Below, in pieces: positions 17,344-26,916 of a DNA stretch of 64,000 nucleotides. Position 1 is the first letter of the stretch, and the number at the start of each line of letters is the position of its first letter. The stretch is from Planctomycetota bacterium (GTDB lineage Bacteria; Planctomycetota; Planctomycetia; Planctomycetales; Planctomycetaceae): positions 1-64,000 of the forward strand of contig JACTNB010000036.1 in NCBI GenBank assembly GCA_014584345.1, written 5' to 3'. The position numbers and the translations under genes were made by a program. The notes under the pieces were generated by a model. It saw only the letters and a program-made list of their open reading frames with translations, was not told where the DNA came from and ran no database searches.

Positions 17344-18108
17344 TCAGCCCAGTGCTTCCCGCACGGTTTTCACGAACCGGGTAAACTCGACCGAATCCCG
17401 CACGCACGTCCCGCGTTCCCCGGCCCAGGGGGACGTAAACTCGCGCTCGACGCGTCCGGGCAAACGCGACATCGTCAGCAGACGTTGACTCAGCCAGGCC
17501 GCCTCGCCCAGGTGATGCGTCACCAATACCGCCGCGAAGCCGTAGAGCGACTGGAGATTCAACAGTTCTTCATTAAGCTTCTCCCGCAGCAGGTCATCGA
17601 CGGCGGCAAACGGCTCGTCCAGCAGCACGAGCAACGGATTCAACACCAGCGCCCGAGCCACTGCCACCCGCATCTTCATCCCGCCCGAGAGCATGCGGGG
17701 GTACTTCCCGAAATCTTCCCGCGACAATCCCGTCCGCGTCAGCAGTTCCTCGATCCGCGAGAAATCCGGCACGCGCCCCGTCAACTCGAACGGAATCCGC
17801 ATGTTGTCCCAGACACTGCGCCAGGGGAGCAGCCGCGACTCCTGAAACACCATCGCGATCATTCCGGAATCGTCCAACTCCGGCAATTCCACCTGCCGTT
17901 GCCCGCTGGTCGCGGGCAACAAGCCGGCCAACACCCGCAGCAAGGTCGACTTCCCGCACCCGGAAGGACCGACAATCGCCAGAAACTCCCCCTGCCCGAG
18001 CCGCAAATCGACCTGGCTCAACGTGGGCTGCTCCTGTCCCGGAAAACGGAGCGTAATGTCGGACAATCGCAGCAGTTCGCGGGACGTTTCCCCTGGATCG
18101 GCGGTCAT
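17344..18108 (-). CDS. ABC transporter ATP-binding protein (nitrate/sulfonate/taurine type)
   Basis: This encodes 254 aa: a single ATPase with Walker A IVGPSGCGKSTLLR, Q-loop MVFQESRLLPWRSV, signature LSGGMKMRVAVARAL, Walker B LLVLLDEPFAAVD and H-loop VTHH. The RLLPWRSVWDNM form is typical of the NrtD/SsuB/TauB branch. Its ATG at 18108 overlaps the pepT stop as ATGA, so translation is probably coupled; an in-frame start at 18126 is also possible. No permease or substrate-binding protein is encoded nearby, so its membrane partner must be elsewhere. Confidence 0.9.
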   Translation of the reverse strand: MTADPGETSRELLRLSDITLRFPGQEQPTLSQVDLRLGQGEFLAIVGPSGCGKSTLLRVLAGLLPATSGQRQVELPELDDSGMIAMVFQESRLLPWRSVWDNMRIPFELTGRVPDFSRIEELLTRTGLSREDFGKYPRMLSGGMKMRVAVARALVLNPLLVLLDEPFAAVDDLLREKLNEELLNLQSLYGFAAVLVTHHLGEAAWLSQRLLTMSRLPGRVEREFTSPWAGERGTCVRDSVEFTRFVKTVREALG

Positions 18109-19340
18109 ACCCGTTCCCGCCCCCACAGCCTGGCCAGTTCAATCAGTACCCGCGTGGCATCCCACATTTCACGGTCGCTGGTCCACTCCAGTGGACAGTG
18201 GGGATTATGCTGGCCCGAAGACAGATTCGGCGTGGGCAGCCCGGCCGCCGTCAACAGCGAACCATCCGTACCCCCGCGAATAATGTCCTCGCGCGGCTCC
18301 AACCCTGCCGCCCGCGTCGCCTCGATCGCCAACCGCAAGGCCCGCGGTTCCTTCCGCAAGCCTTCGCGCATGTTGCGATACTGCTCCCGGATGGCAATGC
18401 GAATGTCCGCGCGCGGATACTCCGCCCGCAAGCCGGTCGCGATCGACTCCAGCAACGCCGCCTGCTGGTCCAACTGTTCCGTTTCGAAATCTCGCAAAAT
18501 AATGCGCGCCGAACATTCCGCCACCCCCCCTTCCACATGATAGGGGTGCAGGAACCCTGCCCGACCGTCCGTCGTTTCCGGGCTGAGCGTCTGCTGGGGC
18601 AAACGATCGAGAAACGCAGAAAGAATTCGGATCGCGTTGACCATTTCTCCCTTGCCCACCGACGGATGCGTATTGACTCCCCGCACCGTGACCACCGCCT
18701 GATTCGCCGAAAATGTCTCACTGTCGATCCGGCCATGGCCATCGCTGTCGAGCGTATAGCCACATATCGCATTCAACTGTCGCACATCCAGATGCTCGAT
18801 CCCCCGGCCAATCTCCTCGTCCACCGTGAAGCACAAGCGAATCGGACCATGCGGGAGATCCGGATCGCGCATCAGTTCCGCGGCCGCCGTCATCATCACG
18901 GCCACGCCCGATTTGTCATCCGCCCCCAGCAAGGTCGTCCCGTCCGACGTGATGATCGTCGCCCCCAGCAGCTCGCGTAGTTCCGGATTCTCCGCCACCC
19001 GCAACACCTTGCTGGCATCGCCCGGCAATACGAGATCCCGCCCATCATAATTTTCATGCAAGGTCGGCTTCACATTCGTGCCCGAATACTCCGGCGACGT
19101 ATCCACATGGGCGACCCAGGCAATCGTGGGAGCCTCGTGAGAAACCGTTGCCGGGATGGTCGCCAGCACCACCCCATGCGGGCTCAAACTCACATCCCGC
19201 AACCCCAACGCGCGGCATTCTTCCGCCAGCATGCGCGACAATTCCAACTGCTTGGCCGTACTCGGCGCGGTCGGAGACGTCTCATCCGCCTGGGTATCGA
19301 TCCGCGCGTACCGACAAAACCGCTCGACCAATTCGTTCAT
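18105..19340 (-). CDS. pepT: Peptidase T (tripeptide aminopeptidase)
   Basis: This encodes 411 aa, a cytoplasmic dizinc M20B peptidase that removes the N-terminal residue of tripeptides. Metal-site motifs are HVDTSPEYSG, LLGADDKSGVAVMM and FTVDEEIGRGIEHLD (the catalytic Glu pair). RGGTDGS and the dimerisation segment GVNTHPSVGKGEMVNAI are also in place. The start at ATG 19340 (MNELVERFCRYARIDTQADE) matches the family N-terminus and has AGGGG upstream; the open frame to 19511 is not needed. It overlaps the following ABC ATPase gene by 4 bp. Confidence 0.93.
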   Translation of the reverse strand: MNELVERFCRYARIDTQADETSPTAPSTAKQLELSRMLAEECRALGLRDVSLSPHGVVLATIPATVSHEAPTIAWVAHVDTSPEYSGTNVKPTLHENYDGRDLVLPGDASKVLRVAENPELRELLGATIITSDGTTLLGADDKSGVAVMMTAAAELMRDPDLPHGPIRLCFTVDEEIGRGIEHLDVRQLNAICGYTLDSDGHGRIDSETFSANQAVVTVRGVNTHPSVGKGEMVNAIRILSAFLDRLPQQTLSPETTDGRAGFLHPYHVEGGVAECSARIILRDFETEQLDQQAALLESIATGLRAEYPRADIRIAIREQYRNMREGLRKEPRALRLAIEATRAAGLEPREDIIRGGTDGSLLTAAGLPTPNLSSGQHNPHCPLEWTSDREMWDATRVLIELARLWGRERV

Positions 19341-19647
19341 GAATCCCCTGACCTGTAGCTGATGCCTAAAGACGAAACACCACCCCCAGTATAGCTCGAC
19401 CGCCGCCAACACAACAGCCGCCACGAGGATACCGCTCAGCCGACCAACAGCACCCCTCCACGGCATGCGAAAAAAACTTCTTCCGTGAGTGGAATCACAG
19501 AGCCGACACATTCATTCTCATTTTTTTACTTTTGTTAGACCGTCTCGGGGTTGAGTATCATGCTTCGGCCTTGTGGCACCGTGCGTGGCACCTCTGGTGG
19601 CCCTGCACACCCTCTCCTCCCAGGCCTGTTGGCAAGGAACTGGAAGC
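19341..19647. other. Intergenic region, nothing recognised
   Basis: This lies between the divergent pepT gene and the prepilin remnant. It contains a T-rich stretch near 19520-19535 that may belong to a promoter, but I see no clear paired -35/-10, repeat or RNA gene. Confidence 0.4.
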
Positions 19648-19884
19648 ATGGATTCTCATTTTCGACGGCACGCGGTAATGGTGGCTCGGGGGCGTTCCGC
19701 CTTCATGCTGATCGAACTGCTGGTAGTCATAGCGATCATCGCTATTCTTGTATCCTTGCTGCTCCCGGCGGCGCTGCAGGCACGCGACGCGGCCAGACGC
19801 ACGCAATGCAAAAACAACCTGAAGCAACTGGAAGCGATACCGAAATTTGCTCCGGCTGAGATGATGAAGCAGATGACCAGATAG
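19648..19884 (+). pseudogene. Truncated prepilin/DUF1559-type remnant
   Basis: This encodes 78 aa. The N-terminus carries a type IV prepilin-like cleavage and hydrophobic segment (AFMLIELLVVIAIIAILVSLLLPAALQARDAARRTQCKNNLKQL), the standard start of planctomycete DUF1559 proteins. Those proteins normally run about 300 residues. Here the similarity stops after NNLKQL and a short unrelated tail (EAIPKFAPAEMMKQMTR) leads to a stop. The usual F-T-L-I-E is F-M-L-I-E. It is probably a decayed gene, though a short exported peptide cannot be excluded. A strong terminator follows at 19909. Confidence 0.7.
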
Positions 19885-19908
19885 CGAACTCGACAATTGG
19901 AGAAAGGC

Positions 19909-19941
19909 AAAGGCATCACTGGCAACGGTGATGCCTTTTTT
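19909..19941 (+). terminator. Rho-independent terminator
   Basis: AAAGGCATCA pairs perfectly with TGATGCCTTT around a 10-nt loop and runs into a T-tract. It ends transcription of the prepilin remnant and may also serve the convergent SIR2-like gene. Confidence 0.85.
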
Positions 19942-19943
19942 GT

Positions 19944-20858
19944 TTATGACACGAATGGATTCCTGTAATGTCCAAACACTTCATTGCAAGGCTGGTAATA
20001 ACAGTGCTTGTTCAGTTTCAATCCCCATTTACTCATTTTCGCATTTACTTCCTGTTGATTCAGTGAACCACTCGTACGCCCGAAAGCTACACATAAATCT
20101 CTTTCCTCCTTCTCTTGCTCCTTGAAAAAGTTCAACCTCCGAACATTATCTGCACCGAATCCGAATCCGAACACCGCAACCGTTTCTGCTCCATTCAAAA
20201 ATCGTGATGCTTGGGCATAATTCTCCTTTGTCTGCTCGGTCGATTCGTCAATCTCATGAACAATTTGAATTGAATTTGACCGTTCAAGAATGTCGTCTTT
20301 GCAGCCATACGGCACTTCGGGATATTCTCCAAGCGTGCCGTGAAGATGGATAATTGGTATAGCTGCCCTGAGCGTCTGCCATGCCTCATCCGAACTCAAG
20401 CGGTAGTGGTGTTGAACGAACTTGTGCAGCTTAAAGTCAATTGATCTGTCATAGTTGAAAGTAACGATTGAGAGGTTATTTTCCACGAGTTGTTCAATTT
20501 TATCCACTTGAATGGCATTAACGAGATGTTGATACCAGCCCGCCTGTGAGATGAAATTTCGCTCTATTTCTTTCTTCGAGAGAATCTCGCACATCAGGTA
20601 TTTGCCCACTCGCTTATGCTCTGGAAACTTCTCCAAAAAAGCATCGGGCGACGAGAAATTGCTGTGAAGCATTTCTTCATAAAAGGTTTTTACGTCCTCC
20701 ACTGGCACTTCAAGTTTAGGTGGTATCGACGAACCTTTTTTCTGAATCCAATCATCCATTGCGGTAAGCAATTGGCGTTTCAGTTCCGCACCCAACGGGA
20801 AACCAAGATGGGTGCTCGCACCAGCCCCCAACAGCAGACATGTCTTCTTTGTAATCAT
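19944..20858 (-). CDS. Stand-alone SIR2-like domain protein (candidate defence gene)
   Basis: This encodes 304 aa with no signal peptide or membrane segment. The N-terminal LLLGAGASTHLGFPLG (GAGAS at 11-15) is the NAD-binding glycine loop of SIR2-like proteins. IVTFNYDRSID and IIHLHGTLGEY in the middle, and AVFGFGFGADN later, match the N-Y-D and H-G elements of the SIR2_2 branch. Such domains deplete NAD in several antiphage systems (family knowledge), but this one has no obvious partner gene. It is clearly more AT-rich than its neighbours and sits between a broken prepilin gene and a tRNA, which suggests horizontal acquisition (inference). Confidence 0.75.
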   Translation of the reverse strand: MITKKTCLLLGAGASTHLGFPLGAELKRQLLTAMDDWIQKKGSSIPPKLEVPVEDVKTFYEEMLHSNFSSPDAFLEKFPEHKRVGKYLMCEILSKKEIERNFISQAGWYQHLVNAIQVDKIEQLVENNLSIVTFNYDRSIDFKLHKFVQHHYRLSSDEAWQTLRAAIPIIHLHGTLGEYPEVPYGCKDDILERSNSIQIVHEIDESTEQTKENYAQASRFLNGAETVAVFGFGFGADNVRRLNFFKEQEKEERDLCVAFGRTSGSLNQQEVNAKMSKWGLKLNKHCYYQPCNEVFGHYRNPFVS

Positions 20859-20924
20859 TCATTCAGCCCGTCTTGAAAGGTCGAAATTCCATTGTGCCAT
20901 TTATCCTCTGAACGGATATCTGGT

Positions 20925-21073
20925 GCAAATGGATCATCTCGCCAGCCAGAACGATCCCAGATCGTCCCCCAAAATATTCTTGGCAAATGGATCAACCCAA
21001 GAGATCGGGACGATCTGGGGACGCCAATTTGGAGGTGTGCCGTATCCCCATAAATCCACGCAAGGGGATACGG
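20925..21073. repeat. Cluster of inverted and direct repeats between SIR2-like gene and tRNA-Val
   Basis: CCCAGATCGTCC (20956-20967) is inverted at 21008-21019. CCGTATCCCC (21040-21049) is perfectly inverted at 21064-21073. GCAAATGGATCA occurs twice as a direct repeat (20925-20936 and 20983-20994). No ORF here is convincing. It could be a structured RNA, recombination end or remnant of an integrated element. Confidence 0.6.
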
Positions 21074-21111
21074 GGTACAAATTCGATTTAGGGGACACAA
21101 AATCAGAGCAT

Positions 21112-21147
21112 AAAAAAAGCCACAAACCTGTTGTGGTTTATGGCTTT
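21112..21147 (-). terminator. Terminator after tRNA-Val
   Basis: Read on the minus strand, a 13-bp stem with one mismatch (AAAGCCATAAACC / GGTTTGTGGCTTT) ends in a run of T, just after the tRNA 3' end. Confidence 0.85.
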
Positions 21148-21151
21148 AGGC

Positions 21152-21227
<76 letters not shown>

Positions 21228-21289
21228 GGCACGGTCATTATTGTGAATGCTCGGGGAAAGTCAATCCAGGGGATTGACGGCGTCGGGGG

Positions 21290-22630
21290 TCAGTGGGGGA
21301 GGGACGCCTCGTGCGCCCAGGCGGGTTTTGGCTGGGCGAAGAGCGAGTCTGCCTCTTCGAAAAAACTGTCCAGGTCTTGTTGTTGTTCCGACCATTGGGC
21401 AATACGTTGCCGCAGGACATGTTCCCCGTGCGTCTGTACGACGTGGATCGACTTCGTTTCCGCAAGATCGATGTAACTTTCAGGCAGGGGATGGCCATTG
21501 CTGTCGCAGACCACCTTGACGAGCGGACAATCGTACTGCTGGGGGTTATTCCGCACGGTGATTGCCAGCGATCCATTCGAAAGTTCGACGATGGAACCGA
21601 GCGGGAACAGCGACACGGTTTGCAGCAGGCCACGAATCGCCACGGGTTCGAACAGGCCCCGTTGTGCGTCCGCCAGCAGAATCCGGATGGCTTCGTGCTG
21701 GGAATACGCCGGGCGGTGGGGGCGGTCGGAAGTCAAGGCGATGTACACATCCGCGACGCTGGCAATCCGCGCCAAGGGGTGAATCTGCTTGAGTGAACGC
21801 CCGCGGGGATAACCGCTGCCGTTCCAGCGTTCATTGATCTGCCAGGCAACCTGCCGCGCTCCCACGGGCAGATCGGTGATGCGTTCCAGGGCGTTCCAGG
21901 TCCGGCCCGGGTTTTTCTTGACTTCCAGCAGCTCCAGTGGAGTCAACTCACGTGGATTCTCGATTATTTCCTTGACAGTATCACTAATCCCCACGCGTGA
22001 AAGCAGGCAACCAATGCCAATATGACGAACATCTTCTTCCCGATTCTCCATGATCGTGGCGACCGACATGGCCAGTTTGGCAACGCGGAGGCAGTGTTGA
22101 TGACTCTGTTCGCTGTCGCCCACTTCCAGGGTTGTCTTGACAAACAGATCCAGGTCTTGCAATAGATCTTCGATCGATTCCAGGGCGACTCTCTTGACGA
22201 CGTCGCTCCGGACAATCTTGCTGGTTCCCATGGCCCCCAGAAACTCCTCCAGGCATCGTTCGTGTTCCGACTTCCTGGCCGCGAGTTTCGAGAGCTGAGT
22301 GTTGTCGTAGTTTGGCTGAGGTGGCTTTACCAGTCGCGTGGTGAGCGACTTGGTCTTCAGCTCTTCCTTCTTGCGTTGTTCGGCAAGGAAATGCTGTTGC
22401 AGCCGGATCCCCGTGCGTCCGCTGCCGGGAGTAGCCCACACGTCCTTGACGAAGCGGCTATCGATCGCCACGTGCGTGACACCGCGGCGCTGCAGGGTTT
22501 GCAGGTTCTCCTGGCTCAGGACCATGCCCCGATTCAACAACATGAGTGTTGAATTCTGCCCGTCGAAAATCGAAACGGGCAGCACTGCGTCCTGACGCAG
22601 TTCCTTCAGCGGTATGATGGAAAAACTCAT
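21290..22630 (-). CDS. Degenerate HD-GYP-type protein
   Basis: This encodes 446 aa with no signal peptide or membrane segment. An N-terminal region (1-60, IPLKELRQDAVLPVSIFDGQNSTLMLLNRGMVLS) resembles the beta-strand domain before many HD-GYP modules. The HD-GYP fold follows from about 170 to 330, with NERWNGSGYPRGRSLKQIHPLARIASVADVYIALTSDRPHR. The metal ligands are missing: the HDxGK segment is SRVGI, the next His is Asn (KNPGRT), and HHExxDGxGYP is QINERWNGSGYP. It is therefore unlikely to be an active c-di-GMP phosphodiesterase and may be a binding or scaffold protein. A C-terminal beta-rich tail (about 340-410) follows. Confidence 0.85.
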   Translation of the reverse strand: MSFSIIPLKELRQDAVLPVSIFDGQNSTLMLLNRGMVLSQENLQTLQRRGVTHVAIDSRFVKDVWATPGSGRTGIRLQQHFLAEQRKKEELKTKSLTTRLVKPPQPNYDNTQLSKLAARKSEHERCLEEFLGAMGTSKIVRSDVVKRVALESIEDLLQDLDLFVKTTLEVGDSEQSHQHCLRVAKLAMSVATIMENREEDVRHIGIGCLLSRVGISDTVKEIIENPRELTPLELLEVKKNPGRTWNALERITDLPVGARQVAWQINERWNGSGYPRGRSLKQIHPLARIASVADVYIALTSDRPHRPAYSQHEAIRILLADAQRGLFEPVAIRGLLQTVSLFPLGSIVELSNGSLAITVRNNPQQYDCPLVKVVCDSNGHPLPESYIDLAETKSIHVVQTHGEHVLRQRIAQWSEQQQDLDSFFEEADSLFAQPKPAWAHEASLPH

Positions 22631-22866
22631 AGGATGAATTTCAATTGCCGTGCGAATGATGCCAATTCTCGTTCCCAGGGGGATCCTGCACCGCAGGAAA
22701 ACACCTCTGCCTGGAGGAAAGAGAGCTGGCCGCTCAAATATGGACTATCCAGACCCAGGGTGCTACCAGAGCATGGGTAGAATTCCTGGCACGGGCAGGG
22801 GTTTCGGCGAAAGGCTGCGGATGAATCCGGTTATCGCGATCCTTCGGAAAGTCCCGCGGAGAACGG

Positions 22867-23958
22867 TTACCAATGGGCGTTGGGACCGTTGGGCGTTTTC
22901 ACCAGAGCGGTCGGCATGGAGGTACGCCTCTCGCCGTGACGGGCGCGTGCCTCGGCGACAATCTGTTCGAATTCCGCGATCGTTTCCATGCGTCGGAGAC
23001 GATCTTCCAGTTCTTCCGGAATGCCCAGCCTGGCACCGTACCAGCCGGCGAATTTGCGAAAGAGGACGCACGCATAGTTGCCGCGCCTTTCCGCCAGCAA
23101 TTCAAAGTGCCGTCTTAAAAAGGCGATCTGTTCGTCGGGAGTCGGATCGACCAGGGGGGCTCCCCGATGATGCTGGTCCAGCTTGCGAAAAATCCAGGGA
23201 TCCAGCATGGCGCCCCGTCCCACGGCGACCGCCTGGCAACCGGTCACTTCCCGCATGCGCAAGGCATCGGCGACCGAGCGGACATCGCCGTTGCCGACGA
23301 TCGGAATCTCCTCAACGGCCGCCACCACCTGGCGAATCCCCTCGAGATTCACCCGACCATGAAATCCCTGCTGACGTGTGCGGCCATGCACTGTGATTGC
23401 CGCCACCCCCACCTGTTCGAAATCGCGTGCCAGTTGCGGGGCCGTCAGATTCTCCTCATCCCAGCCGAGACGCATTTTCACCGTGACCGGGAGCGACACA
23501 GCTTCTACCACGGCGGCCACAATTTGCACGGCTCTGTCGCAATCGCACAATAAACGGGCCCCCCCGCCCTGGCTGTTCACTTTCCCCATGGGACAGCCCA
23601 TGTTGATATCTACCCCCGCAAACCCCTGGTCTTCCAGATACTGGGCCGCCCGAACCAGATGTTCCACCTGCCCGCCAAAAATTTGGACCGATAGCGGGTT
23701 GTCTTGCGCGTTGGTTGCTAACAGGTGAGCGGACTTTCGGCTACCGGCCAGCAACTGGGGCGCCAGAATCAGGTCGGTCGTGGCCAAGCCCATCCCCCCC
23801 AGTTCCCGCAACGCGGTCCGCAGGGGCAAATGGGTGTACCCGGCGAGCGGGGCCAGAAAATACCGCGAGGGGAGCAGCCGTTCCCCAATTTTCAGCGTCA
23901 GAGGGGGCTCCGTGGCCAACGCGAGGGAAGCCGTTGTTGCTGTCGTCGGGGAATCCAT
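22867..23958 (-). CDS. dusB: tRNA-dihydrouridine synthase (DusB-like)
   Basis: This encodes 363 aa, an FMN-dependent TIM barrel that reduces specific uridines in tRNA D-loops. Motifs are YFLAPLAGYTHLPLRTALRELG, VQIFGG, DINMGCPMGKV (catalytic Cys in NMGCP), VTVKMRLGW, ITVHGRTRQQGFHG and PIVGNGDVRS. The C-terminal helical RNA-binding part follows. The first about 30 residues (Thr/Ala-rich) are non-conserved, so the true start might be slightly internal. In proteobacteria dusB precedes fis; no fis is present here. DusB-type rather than another Dus subfamily is a judgement from the motifs. Confidence 0.88.
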   Translation of the reverse strand: MDSPTTATTASLALATEPPLTLKIGERLLPSRYFLAPLAGYTHLPLRTALRELGGMGLATTDLILAPQLLAGSRKSAHLLATNAQDNPLSVQIFGGQVEHLVRAAQYLEDQGFAGVDINMGCPMGKVNSQGGGARLLCDCDRAVQIVAAVVEAVSLPVTVKMRLGWDEENLTAPQLARDFEQVGVAAITVHGRTRQQGFHGRVNLEGIRQVVAAVEEIPIVGNGDVRSVADALRMREVTGCQAVAVGRGAMLDPWIFRKLDQHHRGAPLVDPTPDEQIAFLRRHFELLAERRGNYACVLFRKFAGWYGARLGIPEELEDRLRRMETIAEFEQIVAEARARHGERRTSMPTALVKTPNGPNAHW

Positions 23959-24197
23959 GAAAACCGTTTCCGCGTAATGTAACCTGTCTCTGCCTTATCC
24001 TTGAGTTCAACGACAGCAGCTTATCAGGTTCGATGACCCAATGCAGTCAATTTCAGGTGGGGAATCGCTCATTTTTCAGACTCCCCCCCACGCCCCCTTG
24101 CAGGCTCGCCCGGGATTCCTCTTGGCACTTTCCGCGGAATCTGATACCGTTTCCCCGTGCAGGGAAGTGGGAGAGGGATTCTGGTCTCGAGGCAGGG

Positions 24198-24539
24198 ATG
24201 TCTATATTCGATCGAAATACCGCGTTGGTGATTCCGCTGGGGCTCTGCCTCCTGGCAGGCTGCGTGACCCCTTGGAATACGCAAATGCCAACCCCCTATG
24301 CAGGGCCTCCCGCCTGGGAAACACGTCGCAACGAGCGCTACGACCCGTTTGCCCGTAGCGATTTAGGCCCGGACACCATGTCTCGCCCACGCGAATACAT
24401 GGATCCCCGCAGCAGTCCCCGACAATCGAAAGACGCTGCGATTCAACAGGGGCCAAATGTTTCCGGAGTGCCCAATCCGGCCACGGCTCCCGGGGCCAGC
24501 CAGCCAGCACAACGCTATTCGGGCGTTGTGCCGCACTGA
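24198..24539 (+). CDS. Small predicted lipoprotein
   Basis: This encodes 113 aa. A hydrophobic N-terminus ends in the lipobox LLAGC (LVIPLGLCLLAGCVTPW), so the mature chain should start at that Cys. The remainder is Pro-, Arg- and Ser-rich with no recognised domain. The reading frame is open upstream to 24033, but the lipoprotein signal fixes ATG 24198 as the likely start. Function unknown. Confidence 0.75.
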   Translation: MSIFDRNTALVIPLGLCLLAGCVTPWNTQMPTPYAGPPAWETRRNERYDPFARSDLGPDTMSRPREYMDPRSSPRQSKDAAIQQGPNVSGVPNPATAPGASQPAQRYSGVVPH

Positions 24540-24623
24540 ACCGTGTGAGCCGCGCAGGCTGAGACGAGTCCCAGCGTTTGCTCATTTCGACGGGCACCGA
24601 GTTGGACGCGCCGGCGGCTCGAT

Positions 24624-25844
<1,221 letters not shown>

Positions 25845-26131
25845 TATTGTCTCCCGAATTACCCAAATTTTTTTACACGGGCGCGGTCCCCAACAGACCA
25901 CAGCCAATGACTGCCAGGCGCGGAAGCTCCCATTTCCCGACAACAAAGCACTCAGAATACTTTGCCATGCGATCAGACCGGGGAGCAAGCCATAAATAGG
26001 CAAAATGGGCAAAAAGGGAATATTTTCCCTGTAACAGCACTCACGGGCACCAGAAATGACGACGTGACCCGAAGGGCGCGGGAGATCGAGAACACTCGCT
26101 CCACCGGGCAGACCGCGTTACGCGACCGCGC

Positions 26132-26905
26132 TCAGGCAGCCGAACGGATTTTCCGGGATTCCGCGTTCCCGGGCGATGCAGCGGTCGCGCGGAGTTCGCG
26201 GGCGGCCACCAGGGCTGTCACTCCCCAGGCGGTGAAGTACAAAATGGCGAGCGACCATAAGACATCACTGGTGAAATGCGCCCCCTGTACGATGCGCGAG
26301 TAACTCATCAGGGCACCATAGCACAGACCTCCCAGTAGCCAGCAACGCCGCCACGCGGGCTGTTGCCGAAACACGAAGGCAGGCGTGATCAGGAAAAACC
26401 CGATCGACGCGTGTCCGGAAGGAAACGAGGAATTGAAGTGGAGTTGATCTCCAAACCCAAGGGGAGGCTGATATGCTTTTGTTCCTCCCAGTTCGACGAC
26501 ATCCTTCGGTCGTGGTCGGCTGAAGTAGGGCTTCATCGAGCCATTCACCAGCAGGCCAGGCCCCAGCAGGAACACTCCCGCCAGAATCAGGGCCGCATTG
26601 CTCCAGGCTCCCCGGATCCGCCAGACCAGACTATGACTCGCGACCACGATGGCGGCCACTCCCAACACGACGCCAGGATAAACGAAAAAGCGGTCGATCA
26701 TTTTCCAGGGGTGTTGCCCCAGTTGAGGCCATTGCCCGGATTCGGGCCGGTAAAACCACCCGGAAATCCATAAATCGAGCGAACTACAGCACATCACCAG
26801 CGTGACCGCAACCAGCAGCAGCAACGGACCTCGCAGGGGAAACTGTTGCTGGAGGGTATCGGCAGCCTGTCGCCAGGTAGAGGAGAGAGTACAGGGTGCA
26901 TGCAT
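26132..26905 (-). CDS. PAP2 family membrane phosphatase
   Basis: This encodes 257 aa with about six hydrophobic segments. The three acid-phosphatase motifs are present: KPYFSRPRP (K-x6-RP), PSGHAS and SRIVQGAHFTSDVL (SR-x5-H-x3-D). Members dephosphorylate isoprenoid or phosphatidyl pyrophosphates at the membrane. It begins 11 bp after the stop of the GT39-type gene, so the two form an operon; undecaprenyl or polyprenyl carrier recycling, or lipid A-type modification, is a reasonable joint role (inference). AAGGGAA precedes the start. Confidence 0.9.
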   Translation of the reverse strand: MHAPCTLSSTWRQAADTLQQQFPLRGPLLLLVAVTLVMCCSSLDLWISGWFYRPESGQWPQLGQHPWKMIDRFFVYPGVVLGVAAIVVASHSLVWRIRGAWSNAALILAGVFLLGPGLLVNGSMKPYFSRPRPKDVVELGGTKAYQPPLGFGDQLHFNSSFPSGHASIGFFLITPAFVFRQQPAWRRCWLLGGLCYGALMSYSRIVQGAHFTSDVLWSLAILYFTAWGVTALVAARELRATAASPGNAESRKIRSAA

Positions 26906-26916
26906 GGGGAATTCCC

